Notes under the pieces: model-generated
What the model was told of the DNA's origin: nothing
The model's database searches: none
Seen by the model: only the letters and a program-made list of their open reading frames with translations
Program-made: the position numbers and the translations under genes
In this document: positions 35,145 through 46,200 of the stretch, in pieces
Position numbering within the stretch: the first letter of the stretch is position 1
How the letters are laid out: each line of letters begins with the position of its first letter
NCBI RefSeq assembly: GCF_026537325.1
Contig: NZ_JAFNMJ010000004.1
Span: forward strand, 62,001 to 126,000
Origin: Bifidobacterium sp. B4142
GTDB taxonomy: Bacteria > Actinomycetota > Actinomycetes > Actinomycetales > Bifidobacteriaceae
Direction of reading: 5' to 3'
DNA: 64,000 nucleotides

Positions 35145-38100
35145 ATGCGTCAGCGTTTGGGCATGGTAGCCGCCTTGGCCTTTCTTCTCGCCTTGTCCTG
35201 TACACCCGCTTTGGCTGGGGGCACCAGCAGCCCAGACGGCACCGCCGTGCCCGCTACCCTGGACAAACAGCAGGGGGAGAACCCTTACAGGGATGATAGC
35301 CCGCAGGCTGCATCGTCATCCTCGCCTCTGGCCACGTCCTCACCCCTGAGCCACACGACCCCAAGCCCAGCCGCCGCGCCCGCCAGGACCGGCCTGACCG
35401 ACACCACAGGCAGCCGGCCGCAGGCCCAATCCTCCCAAACCTGGACGGTCAGCTTCGACCCGGCCGGCGGCAGCAGCATCGGCGGGCAGACCATCCCCGA
35501 CGGGGGGCAGGCCAGCCGGCCCAGCCCCGACCCGTCCAGGGACGGGTACCTGTTCGACGGCTGGTTCCAAGGCGATGTCGCCTACGACTTCAGCCAGCCC
35601 GTCACCGGGAAAGTCACCCTGACCGCCCGGTGGACCAGAACGGACACACAGCACTGGACCATCAGCCCCACCCAAGGACCCGCAGCCGGAGGCACCAAGG
35701 TCACCCTCACCCCACCCAAGCCAAGAGGCATCCGCTTCAGCCAAATCAGTCTGAACGGCTTTCACTCCGCTGCCATCAGATCCGACGGCAACCTCTATAC
35801 TTGGGGAAACAACAGCAGCGGCCAGCTGGGCGACGGCACCACCAGCAACCAGAAAAGGCCAATCCTGGTCGACAAGCCCGCAGGAGCGCCGAACGGATTC
35901 ACCTGGAAACAAACCATCCTAGGCAGCTATTATTCCGCGGCGTTCGGCTCGGACGGCAACCTCTACACCTGGGGAGACAACAGCAACGGCACGCTTGGAG
36001 ATGGCACCACCACCGACCGGAGCAGGCCAGTCCTGGTCGGCAAACCCGCAGGCGCGCCCGACGGATTCACCTGGAAACAAGTCAGCTTAGGCGCTTGGCA
36101 TTCCGCAGCCATCGGCTCGGACGGCAACCTCTACACCTGGGGAAGAAATAGCAACGGCCAGCTGGGCAGGGACACGAACATCACGCCCGCCAACCGGCCA
36201 GGCCTGGTCGGCAAGCCCCAAGGCGCGCCCGATGGATTCACCTGGAAACAAGCCAGCCTCGGCTGGTTTCATTCCGCAGCGATCGGCTCCGACGGCAACC
36301 TCTACACCTGGGGAAGAAACGACTCCGGGCAGCTGGGCGACGGCACCACCACCGACCGAAACAAGCCAGCCAAACTCAACGGGATCACTTGGAAACAAAT
36401 CAGCCTAAACAACAATTTTTCCGCAGGGATTGGCTCCGACGGCAACCTGTACGCGTGGGGAGGCAACAGCAGCGGCCAGCTGGGCGACGACACCACCACC
36501 AACCGGAGCAGGCCAACCCTGATCCGGAAGCCCACAGACGCACCCGACGGATTCACCTGGAAACACATCAGCCTAGGCGAGACTCATTCCGCAGCTTTGG
36601 GATCGGACGGCAACTTATTTGCCTGGGGGCGCAACAACACTGGTCAGCTGGGCGACGGCACCACCACCAACCGGAACCGGCCGGTCATGGTCGTCTTCCC
36701 CGGCGCCACCACGCCTACTGATGTCCTGTTCGGCCAGGCCAAGGCCATGGGTGGGATCACGGCCAACTCTGACGGCACCTGGCAGGCGACCACGCCCGCG
36801 CATGCCCCGGGGGCCGTGGACGTGACGGTCGTCTGGAACAGGAACGGGCCGCAGCCGGACGCGCACCTGCGATACACGTTCATCGCCCCCGAATACCAGG
36901 TCGGCTTCACCTCCAAGGACAGCTCCTGCCCCGCCCCCACGGGCATGCCCCCCAGCCAGGCCGTCACCCAGGACGGACAGGCGGAACGCCCCCAGCCGGA
37001 CCCGAAGGCCGACGGCTGCCTGTTCGACGGCTGGTTTCAAGGCGATGTGGCCTACGACTTCACCCAGCCCGTCACCGGGAAAGTCACCCTGACCGCCCGG
37101 TGGACCAAGGGAGACGGCCGCTGGACCATCAGCCCCACCCAGGGGCCCGAGACCGGCGGCACCGAGGTCACCCTGACCCCGCCCGCACAGCGAGGCATCA
37201 GATTCAGCCAGATCAGCTCAGGCGAATACCATTCCGTGGCCATCGGCTCGGACGGCAACCTGTACGCGTGGGGCGACAACCAGTACGGCCAGCTGGGCGA
37301 CGGCACCAACACCAACCGCAGCACGCCGGTCATGGTCGGCAAGCCCGGAGACGCGCCAGACGGATTCATTTGGAAACAGGTCAGCTCAAGCTTCCGGCAT
37401 TCCGCGGCCATCGGCTCCGACGGCCAGCTGTACGCCTGGGGAAGGAACTACTACGGCCAGCTGGGCGACGGCACCACCACCAACCGGACAAGGCCAGTCA
37501 AGATCGGCAAGCCCCAAGGCGCGCCAGACGGATTCACCTGGAAACAGATCAGCATGGGCAGCGACCACTCCGCGGCCATCGGCTCCGACGACAACCTCTA
37601 CACCTGGGGATGGGAGGATGCCGGCCGACTGGGCAGGAGCACAAGCATCACGCCATATGACCGACCAGGCCTGGTCGACAAACCCACAGGGGCTACTGAC
37701 ACGTTTGCTTGGAAACAGATCAGCATGGGCGGCCACTCAGCAGCGATAGGCTCCAACGGCAACCTCTACACCTGGGGATACAACGCTTATGGCCAGCTGG
37801 GCGACGGCACCACCACCGACCAGGCCAGGCCAGTCAAGATCGGCAAGCCCCAAGGCGCCCCCAACGGATTCACTTGGAAACAAGTCAGCTTAGGCAGGTG
37901 GTATTCCGCAGCATTAGGCTCCGACGGCAGCCTCTACACTTGGGGAGACAATGCTTACGGCCAGCTGGGCGACGGCACCAAGGTCGACAAGCACACGCCG
38001 ACCCCGGTCCAGAAGCCCCAAGGCGCGCCAGACGGATTCACCTGGCAAAAAGCCAGCCTAGGCTACAGTTCCAGCGATGGACATTCCGCGGCCATCGGCT

Positions 38101-38540
38101 CGGACGGCAACCTGTATTCCTGGGGGAGCAACGGCAACGGCCAGCTGGGGCGCGAGCCCGCTGAAGCCTGGCCGGCCAGCCGGCCCGGCCCGGTCGGCTT
38201 CCCCGGAAAACCGCAAGCCACCAGAATCTGCTTCGACCAAACCCGGCAGCAAGGCGTCTGCTCCGCCGCCGGCAAAAACCTGACGCCCAACCCCGACGGC
38301 ACCCGGAACGCCACCACGCCCGCCTACACGCCAGGCCCCGTCCCTGTGGCCATCGACTGGACCCAGGACGGCATGCCGCAAGAAACCGACACAAGCAACA
38401 CCTACCGGTACCTGTCCATCGCCAGCCTGCCCCTGACCGGAGGAAACGGCATGCTCATCCTGCTCGCCACAGGACTGCTCGCCGCAGGAGCCGCCACAGC
38501 AGCCAAAAGCCAGAGACAGCAGGCGCGCACAGCCGCATGA
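35145..38540 (+). CDS. LPXTG-anchored surface protein with twelve RCC1 repeats
   Basis: 1131 residues from ATG 35145, chosen for the signal peptide MRQRLGMVAALAFLLALSCT ending at ALA, with AAGGAAGGAG upstream. The protein is a duplicated array: an InlB-type B-repeat (FDPAGGSSIGG...GYLFDGWF...LTARW), an IPT/TIG-like segment (WTISPTQGPAAGGTKVTLTP), then six RCC1 repeats (SAAIGSDGNLYTWG-NNSSGQLGDGTT pattern). The whole is then repeated, giving two putative beta-propellers. It ends in SLPLTGG, a hydrophobic helix and a basic tail (KSQRQQARTAA), a canonical sortase signal. RCC1 propellers bind proteins or carbohydrates; here adhesion or binding at the surface is inferred. The two halves share long near-identical stretches, so recombination within the gene is plausible. 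Confidence 0.9.
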   Translation: MRQRLGMVAALAFLLALSCTPALAGGTSSPDGTAVPATLDKQQGENPYRDDSPQAASSSSPLATSSPLSHTTPSPAAAPARTGLTDTTGSRPQAQSSQTWTVSFDPAGGSSIGGQTIPDGGQASRPSPDPSRDGYLFDGWFQGDVAYDFSQPVTGKVTLTARWTRTDTQHWTISPTQGPAAGGTKVTLTPPKPRGIRFSQISLNGFHSAAIRSDGNLYTWGNNSSGQLGDGTTSNQKRPILVDKPAGAPNGFTWKQTILGSYYSAAFGSDGNLYTWGDNSNGTLGDGTTTDRSRPVLVGKPAGAPDGFTWKQVSLGAWHSAAIGSDGNLYTWGRNSNGQLGRDTNITPANRPGLVGKPQGAPDGFTWKQASLGWFHSAAIGSDGNLYTWGRNDSGQLGDGTTTDRNKPAKLNGITWKQISLNNNFSAGIGSDGNLYAWGGNSSGQLGDDTTTNRSRPTLIRKPTDAPDGFTWKHISLGETHSAALGSDGNLFAWGRNNTGQLGDGTTTNRNRPVMVVFPGATTPTDVLFGQAKAMGGITANSDGTWQATTPAHAPGAVDVTVVWNRNGPQPDAHLRYTFIAPEYQVGFTSKDSSCPAPTGMPPSQAVTQDGQAERPQPDPKADGCLFDGWFQGDVAYDFTQPVTGKVTLTARWTKGDGRWTISPTQGPETGGTEVTLTPPAQRGIRFSQISSGEYHSVAIGSDGNLYAWGDNQYGQLGDGTNTNRSTPVMVGKPGDAPDGFIWKQVSSSFRHSAAIGSDGQLYAWGRNYYGQLGDGTTTNRTRPVKIGKPQGAPDGFTWKQISMGSDHSAAIGSDDNLYTWGWEDAGRLGRSTSITPYDRPGLVDKPTGATDTFAWKQISMGGHSAAIGSNGNLYTWGYNAYGQLGDGTTTDQARPVKIGKPQGAPNGFTWKQVSLGRWYSAALGSDGSLYTWGDNAYGQLGDGTKVDKHTPTPVQKPQGAPDGFTWQKASLGYSSSDGHSAAIGSDGNLYSWGSNGNGQLGREPAEAWPASRPGPVGFPGKPQATRICFDQTRQQGVCSAAGKNLTPNPDGTRNATTPAYTPGPVPVAIDWTQDGMPQETDTSNTYRYLSIASLPLTGGNGMLILLATGLLAAGAATAAKSQRQQARTAA

Positions 38541-38770
38541 ACACCTCACACGAGTAAGCAACAACCTGGGCCACACCCCCCAAGAAGGCCCAGGCCGACA
38601 GGCGGCCCCGCCACCCCCAACACGACGGGACCGCCACCACACCCATCAACCCTACAAACCACAACCAGACACCAGCCGGACCAACCACACACCGCCAGCA
38701 AACAACCACACAACAATCACAGCCAATGCCACCCTGGCACCTGATGACCATGCAAGCATCTTCCACATAT
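38541..38770 (+). terminator. Possible Rho-dependent terminator after RCC1 gene
   Basis: The RNA would be unusually C- and A-rich and almost free of G and U over about 38620-38740, following a hairpin CCTGGGCC/GGCCCAGG (38565-38572, 38587-38594) that has no U-tract. C-rich, G-poor unstructured RNA is the hallmark of rut sites. The convergent cca gene ends at 38834, where separation of transcripts is useful. There is no gene in this spacer. Confidence 0.4.
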
Positions 38771-38833
38771 AAGACGGCGGCATCCGAACCCGCAGAATGC
38801 AGACCAGGGATACTCAGTCAGAGCTAGGCCAAA

Positions 38834-40258
38834 TCAGGCCTGGCCCTGACTCTGCCACCATTCCCGCAGCTCCCGTTCAGCCGTCCCCCGGTCGGCCGGA
38901 CCCTGATCCAGGCGGTAGTCCAGCATGTGCCGGTAGGCGCGCCCCACCTGAGGGCCGGGCTTCAGGCCTAGGATCTGCATGATCTGTCGTCCATCCAAGT
39001 CGGGCCGGATGGCGTCCAGGTCTTCCTGCCGACGCAACTGAGCCACCCTGTCTTCCAGTTCGTCCATGGCGGAGGAGAAGACCTGGGCCTTGCGCTTGTT
39101 GCGGGTGGTGGCATCGGCCCGGGTCAGACGGTTGAGCCGCTCGTAAAGGGGCCCGGTCTCCCGGGCATAGCGGCGTACGGCCGCATCGGTCCACCGCTCG
39201 TCCACATAGCCGTGGAAACGCAGGTGCATGAAGATCAGGTCGCAGACGTCAGCGATCAGGTGGTGGTCGAAGCGCAAGGCCTTGAGCCGCTTGCGGGCCA
39301 GCCTGGCTCCGACTGCATCATGGTGATGGAAGCTGACCTTGCCGCCGGGCTCAAAGCGCCTGGTAGCGGGTTTGCCGATGTCGTGCAGCAGGGCAGCCAG
39401 GCGCAGGGTCAGATCCGGGGCGGGCACAGGTCCGTCAGGTCCGGTCTCCAGGGCAATGGCCCGGTCCAGCACCATCAGTGTGTGCTCGAAGACGTCCTTG
39501 TGCCGGTGGTGCTCGTCTATCTCCAGCTGCAGGGCCGGGACTTCGGGCAGCACGATGTCGGCCAAGCCGGACTGCACCAGAGCCTCGATGCCCTGGACGG
39601 GATGATCGGCCAGCATGAGCTTGGTCAGCTCGTCGCGAATCCGCTCGGCCGAGACGATGCTGATTCGGCCGGTCATGCGGGTGATGGCCTCTGCGGTCTC
39701 CGGAGCGATGGTGAACTCCAGCTGGGCCACGAACCGCACGGCCCGCATCATCCGCAGGGGGTCGTCGTCGAAGGATTGGCGGGGATCCACTGGGGTCCGC
39801 AGCACCTGCTTAGCCAGGTCGTTGGCCCCCCGGTAGGGGTCCACGAAGACCAGATCGGGCACCCGCAGGGCCATGGCGTTGACGGTGAAGTCACGCCGGG
39901 AGAGGTCGCCCTCAAGACTGTCCCCGTAGTCCACCTCGGGCTTGCGGGAGTTGGGATCATAGGTGTCTCGCCGGTAGGTAGTCACCTCCACCTTGACCTC
40001 GGTGCCGTCGGAACGCCGCCGAAGAGCGCCCAAGGTGCCGAATTTGCGCCCCATGTCCCAGAATCCCGACCCCCAGTGACGCAGGATGGGCTCGAACTGC
40101 TCGGGCCTGGCCGAAGTGCAGAAATCCAGGTCGTGGGAGGGCCGGCGCAGGAGCAGATCGCGTACAGGGCCCCCTACCAACGCCAGTTCAAATCCCTGCT
40201 CGGCGAAAAGGCGCCCGAGCTCGATGGCCTCCGGCCAGACTTGGAAATCCACGCTCAC
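38834..40258 (-). CDS. cca: CCA tRNA nucleotidyltransferase with HD domain
   Basis: 474 residues. It adds or repairs the 3' CCA of tRNAs, which matters here since tRNA-Thr in this window lacks an encoded CCA. Head domain: ALVGGPVRDLLLRR (about 27-40), HDLDFCTSA (metal-binding DxD) and RRDFTVNAMA (about 121). The neck/body region has DDDPLRMMRAVRFVAQL. A C-terminal HD phosphohydrolase-type domain follows (EHTLMVLDRAIA, AALLHDIGKPAT, FHHHDAVGA). Start GTG 40258 lies very close to AGGAAAGG; GTG 40252, two codons in, has better spacing and is a real alternative. The 75-base spacer to the Nudix gene holds divergent promoters. Confidence 0.94.
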   Translation of the reverse strand: MSVDFQVWPEAIELGRLFAEQGFELALVGGPVRDLLLRRPSHDLDFCTSARPEQFEPILRHWGSGFWDMGRKFGTLGALRRRSDGTEVKVEVTTYRRDTYDPNSRKPEVDYGDSLEGDLSRRDFTVNAMALRVPDLVFVDPYRGANDLAKQVLRTPVDPRQSFDDDPLRMMRAVRFVAQLEFTIAPETAEAITRMTGRISIVSAERIRDELTKLMLADHPVQGIEALVQSGLADIVLPEVPALQLEIDEHHRHKDVFEHTLMVLDRAIALETGPDGPVPAPDLTLRLAALLHDIGKPATRRFEPGGKVSFHHHDAVGARLARKRLKALRFDHHLIADVCDLIFMHLRFHGYVDERWTDAAVRRYARETGPLYERLNRLTRADATTRNKRKAQVFSSAMDELEDRVAQLRRQEDLDAIRPDLDGRQIMQILGLKPGPQVGRAYRHMLDYRLDQGPADRGTAERELREWWQSQGQA

Positions 40259-40333
40259 CCTTTCCTACGGAGTTGATGCGCCTACTAGCATACCGTTACC
40301 CCACCTGCACATTACCTTACGTAGAGTTGAAGT

Positions 40334-41002
40334 ATGATTACGCCCGCGGACATGGCGCGCATGCTTGCACATAGCGCCGACTCTGCGGACATCCATGCCC
40401 GCGGCCAGCAGAGTCGGGGCCATCTTGTGGAAACCGTAAGCGAACGTCTGGATCCGCAGGTCCGCGAGCGTATACAGGTCGAGGATGACGCTCCCACGCC
40501 TGCCCTCATGCCCCGGCACAAACACGATTCCGGTCCTTCCACTTTTGCCTCCCTGGATGCCCAGGAGCTACCGGTGGTGCGCGAATATTCGGCGGGTGGG
40601 CTGATTTTCGATCGGCATGACCGAGTGGCCATCATCGCCCGGCACTCCCGCTCGGGCCACCTGGAATGGTGCCTGCCCAAGGGGCATATCGAGAGGGGGG
40701 AAACACCCGAGCAGACGGCGGTGCGCGAGGTCCATGAGGAGACGGGAATACTGGGTAAGGTGACCGATTCCATCGCCACCATCGACTACTGGTTCACCGG
40801 GACCAACCAACGGGTCCACAAGCTGGTCCACCATTTCGTCCTGCGGATGATCGGCGGATCCCTGAGCGTGGAGGGCGACCCTGATCACGAGGCCGAAGAT
40901 GCCATCTGGGTGGACTTTTCCGACCTGACCTCGGTGCTCAGTTATCCTAATGAGCGTAAAATAGCCTGGCTCTACGCGAGGAAGTATAAAAAACAGCCAT
41001 GA
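40334..41002 (+). CDS. Nudix hydrolase
   Basis: 222 residues. A 75-residue N-terminal region of unclear function (HSADSADIHARGQQSRGH) precedes the Nudix domain. The full Nudix box is GHIERGETPEQTAVREVHEE followed by TGI (about 117-139), matching Gx5Ex7REUxEExGU, with AGGLIF before it. Nudix enzymes hydrolyse nucleoside diphosphates linked to another moiety; the substrate is open. Its stop overlaps the DUF6049 start as ATGA, making it the first gene of the Nudix-DUF6049-murJ coupled set seen across Actinobacteria near cca. Confidence 0.92.
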   Translation: MITPADMARMLAHSADSADIHARGQQSRGHLVETVSERLDPQVRERIQVEDDAPTPALMPRHKHDSGPSTFASLDAQELPVVREYSAGGLIFDRHDRVAIIARHSRSGHLEWCLPKGHIERGETPEQTAVREVHEETGILGKVTDSIATIDYWFTGTNQRVHKLVHHFVLRMIGGSLSVEGDPDHEAEDAIWVDFSDLTSVLSYPNERKIAWLYARKYKKQP

Positions 41003-43212
41003 TCCAGACCCCCCTGCGCCCGAGCGGGCGCACCAGCCAGCGCACCCATGCCTTCAATCGATGGGCCGGGTGGGCTCGAATCCTACCGGCGATCGTCCTC
41101 CTGCTAGCCCTGGTGGTGACTCCCTGGCTACCAACACCGGCACTGGCTGCCCCCAATCATCAGAACTCGGCCGAGGTGGCTCTGCGCTGGTCGACGCCTG
41201 TGGTGACTGACAAATCCGGTTATGCCCTGCGCGCTACGGTGACCAACACCGCGAACCAGCCTATGGAAAATACCCATCTGAGCGTGTCCACCAGTGCTCT
41301 GTACTCCTTCAGCTCCCGGGCCGACATGCAGGCCTGGTCCGAAGGCCACGCCCGCATCCCCACCCCGGACGTGCTGGGTACACAGACCGTACCGACAATC
41401 CCGGCCGGGCAGAGCGCTGAGGTTTCAGTCAATGTGCCGGCTGACCAAGGCGCGATCAAGAAGATGACCAGCTGGGGGCCCAAACCCATCCGACTTTCCC
41501 TAAGCGACGGTCAGAATCGGGTTCTGGGCGACGTGTTCACCTTTCTAACCCGGACATGGGATGGACTGCCCACTGCTGGCACCCCTGCACTGTCTCTGAC
41601 CATGGTCATGCCGCTGATCTCCTCGGACTGGAACATTGACGACAAGGCCATGACAGCGCTGATGACCCAGCCCGGTACCGAATCCGAGTCAGGCCCGGGC
41701 AAGAATAAAGACCAGAGCGTGACACTGACCCGTCAAGGGGACCGTCGCCAGGAAGATCAGAGCCAGCTGCTGGCTAAGCACGGGTCCCTGCAGGCCTTGG
41801 GCGATCCGATCTACCTGTCCGCCTTCGCCAACCGTCCCAAGATCCAGGGGCTGATCCAGCCAGCCGACTTCGACATCACCGGATACGCCTCCCAGAACCA
41901 GGATCGCTACGCCAAGGCCGGGGTCACCCCCGAGTCCTGGAACGCCCAGACCGCAACCAAGCTCTATCCTGATGCCGCTTCCGGCACATACGCCTGGCAG
42001 GGCAAGCAGGAGTGGACCATGGAATCCATCGCTGCAGCCCGCCGCGCCGGCTACCAGACGGTCATTGCCCCACAGGGCTTCGAGGTAGGAGCCGGCACAT
42101 CCGCCCACACCGGCAAGTACACCATCGACACCCAGGCCGGACGGGTGACCGTCCTGTCGGCCCAGCGCGAACTCAGCAACCTGGCAAGGGGCAACCCCAG
42201 CTCCACGCGGGCCACCGGGGAGCAGACCCAGGCGGGGCAGACGGCACGCTTCATGGCCCAGAGCGCCTTCTATCAGATGGAACAGCCCTACGCCGAGCGC
42301 TCCCTTATGGTCTGCTTTGATGCCGATCAGGACACTCAGCAAGCGGACAGGATCATGACCGAGTTGGAGCACGCTCCCTGGATCCATCTGGAACCCATGG
42401 ACAATCTGATGCGAGCACCCGACTTCACCGGCGGCTCATCCGGCCTGCTCAAGGCCCTCGAAGCCGATGACGGTCAGGGCGGCGCCAAGCATGGCGACAG
42501 CTCGGCAGCCACCTTGGACTCCCTGATCGCCAGCAGGGCGGACATCGACCGGTTCGCTTCCTCCATTCTGGCCGATGATCAGCAGACCGCCCAGCCCTCT
42601 GCCAGCGCCACGGCCGGCAAGGCCGACAGCCAGGCCTTGGCCCGACAAGATGCTGACACCACGGCCCGCCAGCCCAAGGATCCACACCAGTGGCTGAACC
42701 GGCTGACCGCCGCCCACGACGATCTAGCCCTGAAGTCCCTGGGCGGAACCACAGCCGCCGCCGGCCTGGCCGATCAGGCCGGCGCCATATCCCACCGGCT
42801 CCTGGACGGCATCAGCATCACGCCCAGCGAGTCCCTGAACGTGGTCAGCGAGACGGCCTCCATGCCCGTCACCGTCAGCAACAGCCATCCCTACCCGGTC
42901 CACGCCCGCATCAGCGCTCGCACCGATTCCATGGAGATCGTTACCTCGCGCCTGGCGGATGTGGTCATTCCCGCCCGATCCGAGGCCCAAGTGACCTTTA
43001 AGGTCAGAGTGGCGACTGCCGGCAGGGCCAACGTGGACATCGGCCTGCTGGACAGCCAGGGCCGTCCCTTCGGCCAGATGCGCCGGGCTCAGATCACCAG
43101 CAATCTGCGTCTGAGCGACATGAGCGGCCTGCTCATCATTGTCTTTGCCGTGCTTCTTGGGCTCCTGGGGCTCTGGCGGCAGTTCCACCGCACGAAGGAC
43201 CCGGACGAATGA
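40999..43212 (+). CDS. DUF6049-type membrane-anchored protein
   Basis: 737 residues. A signal/anchor helix (ARILPAIVLLLALVVTPWLP, about 27-46) ends at ALA. A large extracellular part begins with an Ig-like strand pattern (YALRATVTNTANQPMENTHL), and near 610-700 there is a second beta module (MPVTVSNSHPYPVHARISAR). A single C-terminal helix (LLIIVFAVLLGLLGLW) precedes a short basic tail. It matches the DUF6049 proteins always found beside murJ in Actinobacteria; the function is unproven, with a link to peptidoglycan precursor export inferred from the neighbourhood. Its start overlaps the Nudix stop, and murJ overlaps its own stop, both by ATGA. Confidence 0.85.
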   Translation: MIQTPLRPSGRTSQRTHAFNRWAGWARILPAIVLLLALVVTPWLPTPALAAPNHQNSAEVALRWSTPVVTDKSGYALRATVTNTANQPMENTHLSVSTSALYSFSSRADMQAWSEGHARIPTPDVLGTQTVPTIPAGQSAEVSVNVPADQGAIKKMTSWGPKPIRLSLSDGQNRVLGDVFTFLTRTWDGLPTAGTPALSLTMVMPLISSDWNIDDKAMTALMTQPGTESESGPGKNKDQSVTLTRQGDRRQEDQSQLLAKHGSLQALGDPIYLSAFANRPKIQGLIQPADFDITGYASQNQDRYAKAGVTPESWNAQTATKLYPDAASGTYAWQGKQEWTMESIAAARRAGYQTVIAPQGFEVGAGTSAHTGKYTIDTQAGRVTVLSAQRELSNLARGNPSSTRATGEQTQAGQTARFMAQSAFYQMEQPYAERSLMVCFDADQDTQQADRIMTELEHAPWIHLEPMDNLMRAPDFTGGSSGLLKALEADDGQGGAKHGDSSAATLDSLIASRADIDRFASSILADDQQTAQPSASATAGKADSQALARQDADTTARQPKDPHQWLNRLTAAHDDLALKSLGGTTAAAGLADQAGAISHRLLDGISITPSESLNVVSETASMPVTVSNSHPYPVHARISARTDSMEIVTSRLADVVIPARSEAQVTFKVRVATAGRANVDIGLLDSQGRPFGQMRRAQITSNLRLSDMSGLLIIVFAVLLGLLGLWRQFHRTKDPDE

Positions 43213-46200
43213 GCTCCGTAGGGCGCAACTCCGCCATCATGGCCACGGGCACCGCGGCCTCCCGGGTGACCGGGCAGATCCGCACCATCCTGCTGGCAGC
43301 CGCCATAGGCACCACCGGGATCGCAGCCGACGCCTACCAGACCGGCGCCATGATCCCCCAGGTCATGTTCACCCTGATCTCGGGCGGCATCTTCAACGCC
43401 GTCCTGGTCCCGCAGATCGTACGCACCCTCAAGGAGAGGGACGCGGCTGACCGGCTGAACAAGCTGATCACCGTCGCCATGGTTCTCCTGGCCCTGCTGA
43501 CCCTGCTGCTGATGCTGGGCACCCCGGTGCTGACCACCATCTATCTGAACTCCAAATGGAACCCCGCACAGCGCGCTCTGGCCAACTCCTTCACCCTCTG
43601 GTGCATGCCCCAGGTCTTCTTCTACGGGCTCTACACGGTACTGGGTCAGATCCTGGCCGCCAAGGGCCTTTTCACCGCATACGCCTGGAGCTCGGTGGGC
43701 GCCAATCTGATCAGCTGCCTTGGCTTCCTGGTCTTCATCCTCCTGTTCGGCAACGCCCGCAGCCAGCCGGTGGGTTTCTGGGACAACGGCAAGGTGGCCC
43801 TGACCGCCGGAGCCTGGACCCTAGGAGTGGCCTTCCAGGCGCTGGTCCTCTTCATCCCCCTGATCATGAGCGGCTTCCGCTATCGACCACGCTGGGGCCT
43901 ACGGGGCATCGGCCTGCGATCCATGGGCTCGGTGGCGGCCTGGAGCATGGGTGTGGTGGTCATCGACCAGCTGGCCAACGTAATCAACGCCCGCATCAAC
44001 AATGGCGCCCCTCTGGAGGGCAACCCCTTGGACATCGCCGGCAACGGCTCCTACCAAAACGCCTATACCCTCTTCATCCTGCCATACTCCCTGGTGGCCG
44101 TTTCCGTCAGCACGGCCATCTTCCCCAAGTTGTCCAAGGCGGTTTCGGACGGCCGCATTGGGGATGCCCGCGAGGATCTGAGCCAGGCCCTGCGCAATGT
44201 CGGGCTGATGATGTTCTTTTTCACTGCGGTCATGCTGGCCATTCCTGTGCCCATCACCCGTGCCCTGCTGCCCTCCGTGGGCGTCCACGAGGCAGTCCTG
44301 ATCTCGGGACCCCTGATAGGCCTGTCCCTGGGGCTGGTGCCCATGAGTGCCTTCCTGCTCATTCAGCGCACCTTCTACGCCTTCGAGGACGGAAGGCATC
44401 CCTTCATCTTCGCGGCCGTCTCCAACACCATCCAGGTGGTGTTGGTCCTGGCAGCCATCCGCCTGGCCCCTCCCCGCTATTGGGCGGCCCTGGTGGGACT
44501 CAGCCTGTCCTTGAGCAACATCCTCAGCTTCCCCATGCTGGCGGGCATGCTGCGCAGACCCTTCCAGGGATACTTGGATGGTCGGCGCATCCTTGGCACC
44601 TACGCCAAGGCTTTCCTAGCGGCGGGTCTGGCACTGGCGGCCTCCCTGACGGTCAAGACTCCACTGACCCGCCTGGTCGGCGCCTGGGTCCAGGACCGGC
44701 AGGGCCACATGAGCTGGGTGCAGGCGCTCTTTATCTGCATGGTCATCACCCTGCTGACAGCGGCCATCTACGCCGTGACCCTGGTTGCGCTACGCACCGA
44801 GGAATTCACCCAGCTCATGATCGACCTGGCCCGCCGTCTGGGCAGGACGGCCCGACACCCGGTCCGCAGCCTGGACGCCTTGGACGGACGGCCCTCCCGG
44901 CTGGCCGACCGCTCGGTCAGGGTGGTGCACTCCTCCTCTCCTGATTCCACCCAGCCTGGCATGGACACGGCTCTGGAGAACTTCGAAGAGACCCGCGAGC
45001 CCGGCACTGATGGAGAATCCGCGACAGCCGGGCCCCCTCCAGCCCCTCCGGCCCCGCAACCCGTTAGAATTGTGCCTAGGAACAGCACGGTCCACCACGG
45101 CGTCGCCAACCACAGGCGACGCCCCACTTCTGATGAGAGCTCGGCAAGCATGAACGCGCATATCGGAGACACCATCCTCGGCAGATACACCTTGGTCACC
45201 CTGCTCCGCCGTGCCAACGGCTTGAGCGTCTGGCGGGCCAAGGACAAGGTGCTGGACAGGGACTGCCAGCTCTTTATCGCCGGCGATTCGACCTGCACGG
45301 ATCTGATCAACGTCAACGCCTCCGGCCTGGCGCTGAGCAAGGACCGCCGATTCACTCCGGTCTACCAGCTGCACACCAGGGATGGGGTCTCCCTGATCGT
45401 CACCGCTCCCGATGCCGGCATGTCCCTGAGGGACTACATGCACGGGCCCGCCGGCGAGACGCTGAGCAACCGGGCCATAGGCACCATCATGGGTGAGGTC
45501 ACCGAGGCCATGCGTACCCTGCATGCCGCCGGCATGGTCGACTATGCAGTCTCAACCAGTACCATCAGGCTGGCGCCGGCCTCTATCACCCTGGCCGATG
45601 CCCCCATCTCGCCCATGATCGCACACCCGTCAGTCCCGAACGAGACGGGATTGGCTGACGAGGAGCATGCCATACGCGAACTGGCTGGCGTGCTCTACGC
45701 CATGCTGACCCGCCGACCCGACCAAGACGGACGACAGCCCAGCCTACAAGAGCTTCCCAAGCACACACCCGGAGAGTTCAGGATCATCTGCATGCGCGGA
45801 CTGGGACTGACTGATGATCAGGGGGCCAAGCCAGTGCCCCTGGTCACCCTGGCCGAGCTGTCGGCACTGCTCAGCCCCTGGATCCCTCCCGAGGAGCTGA
45901 CCGACAGCGATCTGATCTGGCCTGAGATGGACGGCCGCGCCTCCATCGAGACCGTGGCTCTGAGACCGGTGGATCCCAAGGATGTACTGCCCCTGCCCGA
46001 TGGGCTGACCTCCTCAGCCCTGCCTGCCGCACAGACTGTGACCCATCATGAGCCGCACTGGAAGACCAACCAACTGCTCTTCCCCGGCCGGAGCGAAATC
46101 GAGATGCTCAATCCCGAAGACACGGACACCGACCTCTTCTCGCTCTTCGACGAACGTCAACGGCTACGCTCCTTGAGCAGCCGCTCCCGCAAGACCGCGG

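Noticed and set aside
35700-38160. Regular DNA repeats that might suggest a CRISPR or satellite array
   Set aside because: They are in-frame codons of RCC1 protein repeats of variable spacing, not short identical repeats with unique spacers.
43556-44944. 462-codon frame inside murJ on the same strand
   Set aside because: Pro/Arg/Gly/His-rich out-of-frame reading of the MurJ transmembrane region.
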